From Chara braunii (Eukaryota > Streptophyta > Charophyceae > Charales > Characeae): a stretch of 56,783 nt of DNA. Position 1 is the stretch's first letter, and each line of letters starts with the position of its first letter. Shown piece after piece: positions 20,690-30,504 of the stretch. The position numbers and the translations under genes are program-made. The stretch covers positions 283,500 through 340,282 of the forward strand of contig BFEA01000916.1 of the NCBI GenBank assembly GCA_003427395.1, read 5' to 3'. A model generated the notes under the pieces. The model made no database searches, was not told where the DNA came from, and saw only the letters and a program-made list of their open reading frames with translations.

Positions 20690-21900
20690 GTTCGAAGACC
20701 CGTTTCGGAATACCGTGAAGTCCGGACTCCATCAGACTTGGTGTTCTTGTCACATCCACGGGCCGGCAGGCGAGCCGCTAACATGTCCTGCCAATGGCGG
20801 GAACACAATGTTCACCGTGATCAGAACTTTGCGAATCTGCGTGGGAGAGACAAAGCTGTCTCTCCCACTTGTCGTCCCAAACATACTTGAACTTCGGATC
20901 CCGGAGAACTTCGCATTTTCACGAATCCGAAGTTGTGGCAATCCACCGCGCGCCAGAAAGCCCGCAGTCAGAACCCTCACCATGCGGATAGCGAAGTGCG
21001 CCAGGGCCCGAACTTGACGATTGTAGAGGAACCGTACGCGAGAAGTTCGGATCCCGATGGACGACGCATTTTCATGAATCCGCAGTTCGCCGGAATCCGA
21101 ACTTGTCGATTGTGCGAGGAACCGTGCACGCGCAGTTAGGATCAGCAGACGAGCCGCAAACATGTCTTACGAAAGCCGGGAACCTGAAGTTCGTCGGGAT
21201 CCGAACTTGACGAGATTTTGAGGGAGAGACAAAGTTGTCTATCAAACTCGCCATCCCATGTTTTCTTGAAGTTCGGATCATGGCGGACTTCACATTTTCA
21301 CAGGTCCCTCGCTGCGGTTGTGCACTGGGGTTGCACCGCATGTTCGGTCTTACGAAAGGCGGGAACCTGAAGTTCGCCGGGATCCGTACTTGGTGAAATG
21401 CGGTGGGAGAGACACAGCTGTCTATCAAACTCGCCTTCCCATTCTTTCTTGAAGTTCGGATCCCGACGGACTTCACATTTTCACAGGTCCACCGCTGTGG
21501 TTGCCCGCTGGGGTCGCACCGTGTGTTGGGTCTTACGAAAGGCGGGAACCCGAAGTCCGTCGGGATCCGTACTTGGCGAGATTACGTGGGAGAGACACAG
21601 ATGTCTATCAAACTCGCCTTCCCGTACTTTCTTGAAGTTCGGATCCCGACGGACTTCACATGTCCGCAGGTCCCCCGCTGTGGTTGCCCGCAGGGGTTGC
21701 ACGGCGTGTTGGAACAAATGCACAAGTTCGCCCGCATCAGAGGTTCACGTGTTGTCGCAACTGGCCATCGGAACACGGTCGTTGGCCATGTCTGCCTTCG
21801 CACTTGGCATGTCACGAAATCGGTCGGCGGAAGAAGTTCGGATTCCGGCAGACTTCGTTTATCCGACCGAAAGACATCGGTCCCTTGATGCGCATGCGCA
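20690..21900. repeat. GGATCC-core motif cluster, both orientations
   Basis: Copies of the quasi-palindrome GAAGTTCGGATCCCG-x-CGGACTTC occur at about 20890, 21042, 21270, 21451, 21636 and 21838. Inverted copies (GAAGTTCG-x-CGGGATCC-x-ACTT) occur at about 21078, 21187, 21369 and 21551, so the two orientations roughly alternate. The block at 21230-21700 is an imperfect tandem repeat of about 180 bp containing GGGAGAGACA and CTATCAAACTCGCC. Confidence 0.85.
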
Positions 21901-22439
21901 TATCGACATGTTTGGGTGGGTGTGCGATTCGACGGGCGCATTATTGGGCCAGGAGAAAATGCCAACATCGCCGGAAACCGAACTTCTTCCGGTGTCCAAT
22001 TGCGCGATCAGTTCGGTTGGTATAGCCAAGGTCGTGATGGCGGATTGTCACGACCTCGTTTCGATTTCGAGGACTGTGTCGACGACGAGGGTTGTGGTGG
22101 CTGCTCCACATTCGTCGTTGGATGACCATCAAGTTTCGATAAGCGACGAGGTTCGACGTCCGGTCGCGTTCGATGTCCGCCAAATTTCTATGCCCGCCGA
22201 GGTTTGATGAGGCTCCAGGTTCGATGGCCAACAAGGTTCGATGGCCGACAAGGTTTGATGGCCAACAACGTTCGATGTGCAACGAGGTTGTCACGAAGTG
22301 CTTTTTGTTCATTCGCGAACAGGGATCGACCTTTTTGTTCGTTCACGGGTTTCGATCGTGAGCTTCATCAATTACCTTGCGAGTTGTGTACGACCAATGG
22401 ATTTGTCCGCTGGTCGAATGTAGTGCAATCGGGGCGAGA
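21901..22439. other. Unassigned spacer with short GTTCGATGGCC repeats
   Basis: At 22200-22290 short units such as AGGTTCGATGGCCAACAA are repeated four or five times. No gene is recognised. Confidence 0.4.
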
Positions 22440-22970
22440 AAAGAGAATCACTCGGCTGACATATCGATGAGATGGTCGGCGAGCGGCCGATCAATCAACC
22501 AGTCGACCAACCGCCAACCGAGCAGTCGATCAATCAATTGCTCCTGCCCGATCTCCTGACCGATCGACTGTTCGGTCCAAGGCTGTCAACCAGTTCGATG
22601 GATCGGCCAGTTGAGCGATCTCGCAAAGGGTGATGCCACGAACCACACCCGAATGAAACGACTGGAACACAAAATAGGTCAAAGTGAAGACGCAGCACAC
22701 ACACGCACACACACATACACAGACACACGCACATCGCCACGTGTGTTTCGATTGGTCAGGAGATCTGCCAGGATCGAATTATTGTTGGTGGACTGGTAGA
22801 TCAACTGGTCGTCCAACCGCCAACCGAGCAGTCGTTCAGTCATGTTGGTCCTGGCAGATCTCCTGACCAGTCTACTGTTCGGTCGGGGTACATCAAAGAG
22901 TTTGATGGATCGGTCGCTCGCCGCCCAGTTGATTGATCGCGCGGAGGGTGCTGCCACGTGTGTTTTGATG
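22440..22970. repeat. Imperfect direct duplication of about 330-bp period
   Basis: 22480-22640 and 22800-22970 share AACCGCCAACCGAGCAGTCG, GATCTCCTGACC, CTGTTCGGTC, GATGGATCGG, CCAGTTGA, GATCGCG/GATCTCGC and GTG-TGCCACG in order. The blocks are rich in GATCGATC/GGTCGATTGG-type strings that recur down to 23.8 kb. Confidence 0.75.
22754..22868. repeat. 20-bp perfect inverted repeat with 75-bp loop
   Basis: GGTCAGGAGATCTGCCAGGA at 22754-22773 is exactly reverse-complemented at 22849-22868. Confidence 0.9.
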
Positions 22971-23476
22971 TTACCATTGAGACGAGCGGAACGCACGCAC
23001 GGTGACAACGTTGGGACAACACACACGATCAATCGACCGATCACGAGCTCTCTGTTCGTGTTTGGCGGTTGGTCGATTGGATGCGTCTACTATCCCGACA
23101 ATATCACCTCGTGCTTTGATTAATCATCCATTGGGCAGACCAGGGGCGGTATCATTGCGACATCACACAACATCAATCGTGATGGGCTTGTTCATCGCGT
23201 GTGTGGTCTCGCCGATGTCACCACGTGCTAGATCGGAGCTTCCGTGAAAGACTTGTTGAACACAGCAGGAGCTCACGCTCGCGCACGCACACACAAACAC
23301 ACACGAGGTGATAACGTTGGGGCGACACTCACAATCACCGACCGCTCACGTGTGGATGATTAAACTGATGAATGGAGAAAGATCCGATGAGAACTGCCCA
23401 CACCCGATTGATCAGTTAATCAGCTCATGAGAACTGCCCACACTCGATTGATCCTGTTTGCTGCCCCAACGTCGTA
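22971..23476. other. Unassigned repeat-derived spacer
   Basis: It contains further copies of strings seen in the flanking repeats (ATCCATTGGGCAGA, CACACGATCAATCG, GAACTGCCCACAC-CGATTGAT twice near 23393 and 23429). No gene is recognised. Confidence 0.4.
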
Positions 23477-23795
23477 GCCGCCGATCTGCCCAATGGATGA
23501 CCAATCGAAACACGCGGTGACAATGTCGAGAGTAATCTGCTCGTGCTCCGCGATTGGTCGATTGGATGCGTTCGATGTCTACTTATATACTCTTTATTGC
23601 AATATTCTTGGAGATATTTTCATTCCCTATTGTGTTCATCAGTAAAACGAAAACGAAGATATAATAGATAGATAATATTCATTGATTATAGATAGTCTAG
23701 ACTATCTATAATCAATGAATATTATCTATCCATCCATCTATTGTATCTCTGTCGCCGTGTTTTTCGATTAGTCATTAATTGGGCAGATCGACGGC
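23477..23795. mobile_element. Small foldback/MITE-like element
   Basis: The ends at 23477-23522 and 23750-23795 are inverted repeats of about 46 bp with most positions matching; each carries GATCTGCCCAAT and TCGAAA-CAC type strings. The interior is AT-rich and contains the 64-bp palindrome. A target duplication was not clear, and related half-copies occur at 23.1 kb. It could be a foldback element or a rearranged subterminal repeat. Confidence 0.5.
23667..23730. repeat. 64-bp perfect palindrome without spacer
   Basis: The arms 23667-23698 and 23699-23730 are exact reverse complements, centred on CTAG. The sequence is AT-rich (GATAGATAATATTC ... GAATATTATCTATC). Past the perfect part the symmetry continues imperfectly for another 12 bp or so, with a CATCCATC insertion on the right. 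Confidence 0.97.
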
Positions 23796-24146
23796 TATGA
23801 CATTGGAACAGCAAACAGGAACAATGGAGTGTGGTCAGTGCTCGGGATCTGATGAACTGATGAATGTCGAAAGCTACGATCGAGCGAGTTGTGGCCAGTC
23901 ACGAAACATAATCACCACGCGCTCGATCAAGTGTTTCTCCATTCATCAGTTTGATACAACAGGACCACACGAGATCCGCACACCAGATTACAGTTGTGCG
24001 TTAGAACGTACGCGATCGCCGGATATTTTGCGCACACATCGCTCAACGCCCGAACACAGCAGGAGCACACTCGGAATGCAAACCATATCATTCATCCATG
24101 ACCGCACACCGTCGCGACAACCTCTGCGCGTTCAATTAGCGCAACA

Positions 24147-24170
24147 ACACACACACGCACACAAACAGAC

Positions 24171-24209
<39 letters not shown>

Positions 24210-24480
24210 CACACACGCCACGCACACACACACGCCCCTCACGTACAGACACGCACAACACTTCCTTGCACGTGTGTAGTGCACTACGTACACAAACACA
24301 AAAAAAAAAACACTCGAACACACTCACGTAAGCGCACACGAGACGCACAGACAAACAACCTCTCACAGTCACACACACACACACACAACCGCCCGCGCAC
24401 ATGCAAACACACACTCGTTCAATCTGCGCGGACATGTCAGCACAAAACTCACCCACAAGCGCACACAGAAACACACACGT
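24147..24480. repeat. CA-rich microsatellite region
   Basis: (CA)n tracts at 24147-24210 and interrupted CACA-rich DNA to 24480. The long frames through it are composition artefacts. Confidence 0.9.
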
Positions 24481-26047
24481 CCCGGCTGCGTGCGCACTCA
24501 CCGTGTGAGACTGTCGAGTGGAGATGCGTGTGGATCCCGGCGTTGATCAAGACAACACTGCGCCGACCTTTTGCCGTGCGCTTTGTGTTTGCGATGGTAT
24601 TGCGTGGAGAGGCGGACGCACTTATCCTGAACAGATCCCTGCAGCATCGACGGGATGTCGACACGCGACGTCGAAGATGACGTGGACAGCAACTCGGGAA
24701 GTGGAGGGAGATGCGTCGAAGCAACGGAAGCGAGCACGGTTTAGAACGGGTGTCCGTTCGCTTTGCCAGCTATGACGCTCCAGCTGTGCGGGGCGATGGT
24801 GTTGACGACAGTGGTGGTGCGAGGCGTCCGTCCGGCAGCATCTCCCCAACAAAAACGCAGAACGCGGCGTTTATGCCCCGGGCACCGCTTGTATTTGTAG
24901 GCGCGCGGGTGTCGGCACTCTCGGGTCCCCTTCAGGTCTTCCATTTCGGAGCGTCGTGCAGGGTCCGTTTAACGCCGCACGACTGTTCGGTCTGCGCATC
25001 GAACGGTGGCTACACGTCAAATTTCCCGCTAGGGGGACCTGGTGCGCAGGACATGGCAAAAACGTTCCTGCGAACAGGCCCTTCCCGGGCGTCATGAAAA
25101 ATGGCCCTTGTTCCTGGCCCCTTACGTTCGTGTCGTCGCGTTCGTGGGCCCCGCTCAAGGGGTTCTCAGGCCGCGCGGGGGGCGGTTTGTATTTTCCGGT
25201 TTGTGCCGGGGGGGGGGGGGGGGGGGTTTTCGCAGTGCACATTGCGAAGTTGCATTCTGGCCATCCGATTTGCGGATCGGACGACCATCGTGCGTCTTCT
25301 AGCATGGCGTCTGTGCCACTTCCTGCGTGGGCGGCCGACGTGCATCTTCGAACCTGGCGTGGGTTGCGATGCCAGATGAGCACCTGCCTGGGGTCTGGCG
25401 CTGCCCATTTGCGTCTCCTGGCCGACGAGCTGATCCGCTCGCCGTCACGTCCACGACGTCTTCCATCGCCTGCGTCGATCCGCTATCTCACCACGTGTCT
25501 CCGAGAGCGGGCGTCTGGATTACCTCCCGCCATCGCGTCAGTCGACTGAATGCGAATACAAGCATGTACCTCAACGCCAACGCCAGCAGTTGTAGTCGAT
25601 GGAGGACACGTGGGCAGACAGAACAACACTGTACCTTGAACGGCGCGCTCGGCCATGTCACGAGGGCGAAGCCCAGACGACGGCGGACACGCGTTGACAC
25701 GGAACGCAGAGACGGGATGTCGAAGCAAGACGCGCTGCATCGTGCCACGTGTAGCGGGTGGCGGGTACTGATGTCGCCGTGCCGGGATTCGCGTTCGCGG
25801 CATCCATCCCTCCATTCCCGCTTTGGGGCACATTGTGTCACTCGTTCAGACCTTCTTGTCGTCTGTTCACTCTCGCTCGTTCATTCCTTTTCTGTGATTC
25901 GTTTTCTTGGTGTGTGTTCATTCTCGCTCGTTCATTCCTTTCATGACTTCATTGCTTGTCCCTTTCGATGTGCACCACCCCCGCGCAGATGTGTGCGCGG
26001 GATCTAGACGACACCAGCTGCCCTTGTGTTGACATGTGGTCTATTCA
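24481..26047. other. Unassigned GC-rich region inside the giant transposon
   Basis: Overlapping open frames of 80-230 codons lie on both strands and none is recognisable. A run of 19 G occurs at 25208-25226. A short direct duplication of TCTCGCTCGTTCATTCCTTT occurs at about 25869 and 25923. The GC richness inflates open-frame length. Confidence 0.3.
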
Positions 26048-26445
26048 GCGATAGAGCCACATCTTCAGTGACGAGAACCTCAACACGGATCGACAATATC
26101 CTCCCGTTGTTGAACACCATCCCCATTCAGCGTAAGGGACAGCCATTGCAAGCCAGGAGGATGATGGAGAACCACGCACAGATCCCTGTCGTGCTCGCAC
26201 AGTTGCCCCCCCTCTGTGTGAGAGAAAGGTGATGCGTTGAACTGCGAATGATCGAATGTTGGTTTGTGTACGTCGCCGGGGGGGGCATTTGTGCGAGCAC
26301 GACACGGATGTGTGCGCGGTTCTCGATCATCCACCTGGCGTGCAGTGGCTGTCTCTTACGATTAAGACGGTTTGTGTCCAACACGGGGAAGACGTCGTCC
26401 ATCCGTGTTCAGGTTCTTGCCACTGAACATGTGCCTAAGTCGCCG
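26048..26445. repeat. Long imperfect inverted repeat, arms about 165 bp
   Basis: 26048-26212 matches the reverse complement of 26278-26445 with roughly three quarters of bases identical by eye. Shared strings include CAGTG-C-GAGAACCT-AACACGGAT, GGACAGCCA-TGCA-GCCAGG and TGTCGTGCTCGCACA. Both arms encode a similar peptide read outward-in: RK-x-QPL-x-AR, then ENHAQIPVVLAQLPP on plus and ENRAHIRVVLAQMPP on minus. The arms therefore probably derive from a duplicated and inverted coding piece of unknown family. Confidence 0.8.
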
Positions 26446-27470
26446 AAGAGACCACGACACAAGGGCAGCTGGTGTCGTCTCGATCCCGCACACACAACGT
26501 GCAGATGATCCGTCTGAGAGCCCACCGATGTTGAGTGCGAGCTCCTGGAGCTGGTCCTGAGCGATGCGCTGCATCACTCCTTGCAACCAGCGACAGGAAT
26601 GTGCGCGCGACATCCGCAGGCTCGCGGCCAGAGAATGCACAAGTGGTGTGCGCGCGATGGAGAACGACATCGCCAGTCGCTACAATGACGATGCCGTTTG
26701 TTCGGCGTGATCACCGCTTGTTTCGTGGAGAACACCCCAACACGAGTCGATGGCCTTGTTAAGCAATGAACAACGTGGTCCCCTCCGCGATACTGGTCTC
26801 TGCTACTGTGAAGTGTCATGGTGTTTCCATCGCGTGGCCATGGGGGAGAGCACGCGCACATGACAACACACCACATGATTGTTGTGCTTCGTCGGGATGC
26901 GGACTTCCCTTTCCGTGCGCGACTCGCCCTTTCTGGTTACGCGCTCGCAGTTGCAACGGCGCCCCCACTTGCCCGCACGAGTCAGTACTGTCGGACAGCA
27001 CTTTCAGTTCACGGGGGTGGAGTCGATAGCTCCGAACACCCTGCCAGTCGCCACCGTGCGAGGGCCGCAACACGAAGTTCGGATCCCGACGAACTTCGCA
27101 TGTTGACGCTTGCGATGTGGTGAGCTGCTCAGGTGGTTGTCGGCGTTATCATGTAGACTTGCGCTCGGGCAGTGACATAGCTAACGCCGTGCGCTTCCAT
27201 TGCGGGCGCACCCAATGACACGAAGCGCGTCTGACGCTTTCTTTCCTCTTCGCAAGACCGTAAGAGCATATCCAACACTTTGGGATGTTCGGACTACAGT
27301 CAAAAATTTCCTACAAGCAATTTCTTCTGAAAGAGTTCCTGGAATATCCTTCTGAGGCAACCGCCAGGCTGTGGTGATGTCACCTTCTACAACCCAAGTT
27401 CGGATCCCGCCGGACTTCGGGGTTCCGCGCAAATCTAACCGCCCCATTGAAGATCCTGGACTATCCGACG
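26446..27470. other. Unassigned region with two GGATCC-core motif copies
   Basis: The motif copies are at about 27073, the most symmetric in the window (CGAAGTTCG-n8-CGAACTTCG), and about 27398. A minus-strand GVFGAIDSTPV string near 27040 recalls the first Asp motif of Harbinger-type transposases, but nothing else in the region supports that. Confidence 0.3.
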
Positions 27471-28607
27471 TGTTCTGGTAGTCGGAGGCCCTGGGGTGCA
27501 CAAAATTCTCGCTTCAAGAAATGGCTTGTAGGGGTTTATGGGGGGTGCGGCCAAGCATCGCCTGCTTCTGTGCAAACGCCAACCACCCGTTCCAATAACT
27601 GCAACTGCGCGGAAACCTATTACTCGCTGCACTCGCATCCGCCAAGTTCGGATCCCGGCGGACTTTGAGGATCTGCGGGAATGTAACCGTCCTTCGCATG
27701 AGGCGTGGACCTTTGCGTGCAAGTTGCTTGCAGGAGGAGTATTGGTGCACAAAATTCCTCGCCGTCTGGAATGCCCTTGTAGGGGTTTTTGTGGGTTGCC
27801 GTCGGTGACAACAGACGTGTCCGTTATCGGTCTGCCGTCGATCCCGACGTGTTCTGGTGGTTGGAGGCCCTGGGGTGCGCAAAATGCTCGCTTCAAGAAA
27901 TGGCTTATAGGGGTTTATGGGGGGTGCGCCCAAGCATCGCCTGCTTCTGTGCAATCGCCAACCACCCGTTCCAATAGCAGCAGCCGTGCGAAAACCTGTT
28001 ACTCGCTGCACTCGCATCTGCCAAGTTCGGATCCCGACGGACTTTGAGGATCCGCGGGAATCTAACCGTCCTTTGCATGAGGCGTGGACCTTTGCGTGCA
28101 AGTTGATTGCGGGAGGAGTATTGGTGCGCAAAATTCCTCGCCGTCTGGAATGCCCTTGTAGGGGTTTGTGGGGGTTATCGTCGGTGACAGCAGACGTGTC
28201 TGTTGTCGGTCTGTCGTCGATCCCGACATGTTCTGGTAGTCGGAGGCCCTGGGGTGCGCAAAATGTTCGCTTCAAGAAATGGCTTGTAGGGGTTTATGGG
28301 GGGTGCGCCCAAGCATCGCCTGCTTCTGTGCAAACGCCAACCACCCGTTCCAATAGCTGCAGCCGCGCGAAAACTTGTTAATCGCTGCACTCGCATCCGC
28401 CAAGTTCGGATCCCGGTGGACTTTGAGGGTCCGCGGGAATCTAACCGTCCTTCGCATGAGGCGTAGACCTTTGCGTTCGAGTTGATTGCGGGAGGAGTAT
28501 TGGTGCGCAAAATTCCTCGCCGTCTGGAATGCCCTTGTAGGGGTTTACGGGGGTTCCCGTCGGTGACAGCAAACGTGTCCGTTATCGGTCTGCCGTCGAT
28601 CTTTGTT
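27471..28607. repeat. 379-bp tandem repeat, three copies
   Basis: The landmark TGTTCTGGT starts at 27471, 27850 and 28229, which is exactly 379 bp apart. Each unit contains CAAGTTCGGATCCCG (copies near 27643, 28021 and 28400), TTGTAGGGGTTT twice and GTGCGCAAAAT. All motif copies are in the same orientation. Confidence 0.95.
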
Positions 28608-29900
28608 GCCCCCTAAGGGTTTGGACCGTTGTGGTGCGCGGAGTCTTGTCGCAGACGTGCTCGTGTTTCGGCGCTCTTTCCGGTTCGCGCTATCGCGCGT
28701 CGACGTTTTCAGCGCGCGAATCGGGGTTCGTCTTGTCGATTGGCCAAATCGGGGTTTGGAAGGGTTGCAGGGGGGGGGTCTTTCATCCATTTCTACATTT
28801 TTCTTGTCCGGGCAGCGCAGAAGTACGAGTTTCACAAGCTCTGCTACTAGCACCGCGCGAGCTCGCTTATAAGTCGGTGAGAATAGGTGTCTATCGGGGT
28901 CAATTTGGGGTCACGCTGCGCCGATTTGTGTGGTGGTGCATCCACCACTGCCCTTTGTTATGCGAGTGCTATCGCACGACGACCACTTGAGAGTGCCGTG
29001 ACCTTCCTTCTGTGCGCCCGAAAATAGCGTTCCTTGCGTGCACCCGCTGGCGCTCCCTTCCAATGGCACCGGCCGTGCGAAAACTGGTTCGTTGCTACTC
29101 CAACACCCGCCAACTTCGGATCCCAACGAGCTTCAAGGCTCTGCGTAATTCTCACCGTCATTTTCAACGGCTTGGACTTCCCCGTGCGTTTTCATTCGCG
29201 GAGGCCTGGTGGTGCGCAAAAGTGTTCGTCTTGCCGATTGCCCTTAAAGGGGTTTATTGGGGTTTGACGATGGCTTCAGTGGCCGGGTCCATTTGCGGTC
29301 TGCCATTGATCTTCATTGCCCTCCGATAAAAGGAATCATCACGACACGTGAGGTTCAGTCGCCGACATGCTTCTGCCTCGGTGTGCTTTGCGGTTCGCGC
29401 GGTCAAGTGTCAACATTGCCATCGCACAATTCGGAGATCGCCTTCTCGTTTTCGCGGACCGGGATTTATTGGGGTTAAGGGGGGGTCTTCCATCCATGGT
29501 CGTGTTTTTCTTCTCCACGCCGCCTGGATCTTGGAGTTGCGCACTGTTCTACCTTTACCTTTCCAAATCAGCGCAGAATGTAACACTTCTGACTCGGACA
29601 CGGACAAATTCTACCGGTCGAGGGTGCGCAATCAAGCTCACCGTGTTTGTTGCCGTGATTGGGGTATATAGGGGTAGCTGACGGTGGCAGTCATTATTGT
29701 CGTTCGCGTGCGGAGGCGCTTCGGTGTCGAAGCCGCGCGGGCTGCAAAGGCTTTGAGTCCAGACACACAACCTCTGAATCGATGTGCAGTTTCATACCCT
29801 TGCTTTCGTTACGAGGATTGGTCGGCAGTCAGTTCACGACGACCCGTTAATGACCAGTTCGCCGTCGATTCGATTTCTGCCAAGTTCGGATCCTGGCGGA
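28608..29900. repeat. Diverged copies of the 379-bp repeat unit
   Basis: Recognisable pieces include CCGCCAACTTCGGATCCCAA at about 29106, AAAGGGGTTTATTGGGG at about 29246, a GCCAAGTTCGGATCC at about 29879 and GGTCTGCC-TTGATCTT near 29295. They show the array once extended toward the transposase gene. No coding function is apparent. Confidence 0.65.
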
Positions 29901-30504
29901 CTTCTTTGCTTCGCGACAGTTGGACCGTTCCTTGTGCACGTCTAACTCCTGATAGGACCCGTCCTTCTGACAGCATAACACAAACAAGAATGTGCCGCCA
30001 AATTAACAACAAAGCTTCCCGCCTGGCCCGTGGAGTATTCGGCCCATAACCAAATATCACCGACCACTTACATGCAGCGCGAGGTAGACATCTATTAATG
30101 TGGGCCTCATTACAGGCTTGTTCATAACAACTACCCGTGCATGAGTTCGCAAGCCATCGAAGCGATAGCGTGTTATATGCTGTCCATGCTCGCGTGGCCC
30201 TCGGCGTTGTCGAGGGTCTCATTCGACACTCAAGTGTCGGCTTACACGCGCCTTGAGGGACTTGCCTCTCGGCGCTAAACAACCGCCAAGATGGTTGCGG
30301 GTGGGGGGTTGGCCCTTAATTCTGTAGTAATCGTGCTTACAGTTTGCTCCGCTGTTTTGCAGGGTATGGAGACGAATTTGAATGACCCGTTCAATCCGCA
30401 CTGGATAGTCTAATCGATTTCGCTGACGGGAATCGCATCCGCTGCATCGACGGTTACATGACAGCGCCAAAGACAGCTCGGCGAACGGCCGCATGAAATA
30501 GGAT
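29901..30504. other. Region upstream of the transposase-like gene
   Basis: No gene is recognised. It probably holds the promoter of the gene starting at 30505, but no clear TATA box or other element could be singled out. Confidence 0.3.

Noticed and set aside
17800-20700. Treating the stops in the methyltransferase-like frame as recoded sense codons
   Set aside because: TAG, TGA and a frameshift all occur, and neighbouring elements show the same kind of decay, so mutation is simpler than an altered code.
23840-23885. CTGATGAACTGATGAATGTCGAAAG resembling a hammerhead core, here given only as a split pattern CTGATGA ... GAAA
   Set aside because: There is no real stem II between CTGATGA and GAAA and no complementary stem III or cleavage site upstream.
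24956-26007. Overlapping plus-strand frames of about 200 codons in GC-rich DNA
   Set aside because: No domain, frames open on both strands at once, and one reads through a 19-G run, so composition explains them.
26990-27073. GVFGAIDSTPV on the minus strand as a Harbinger transposase Asp motif
   Set aside because: Only one short motif; the frame is quickly interrupted and no second Asp, Glu or helix-turn-helix region was found around it.
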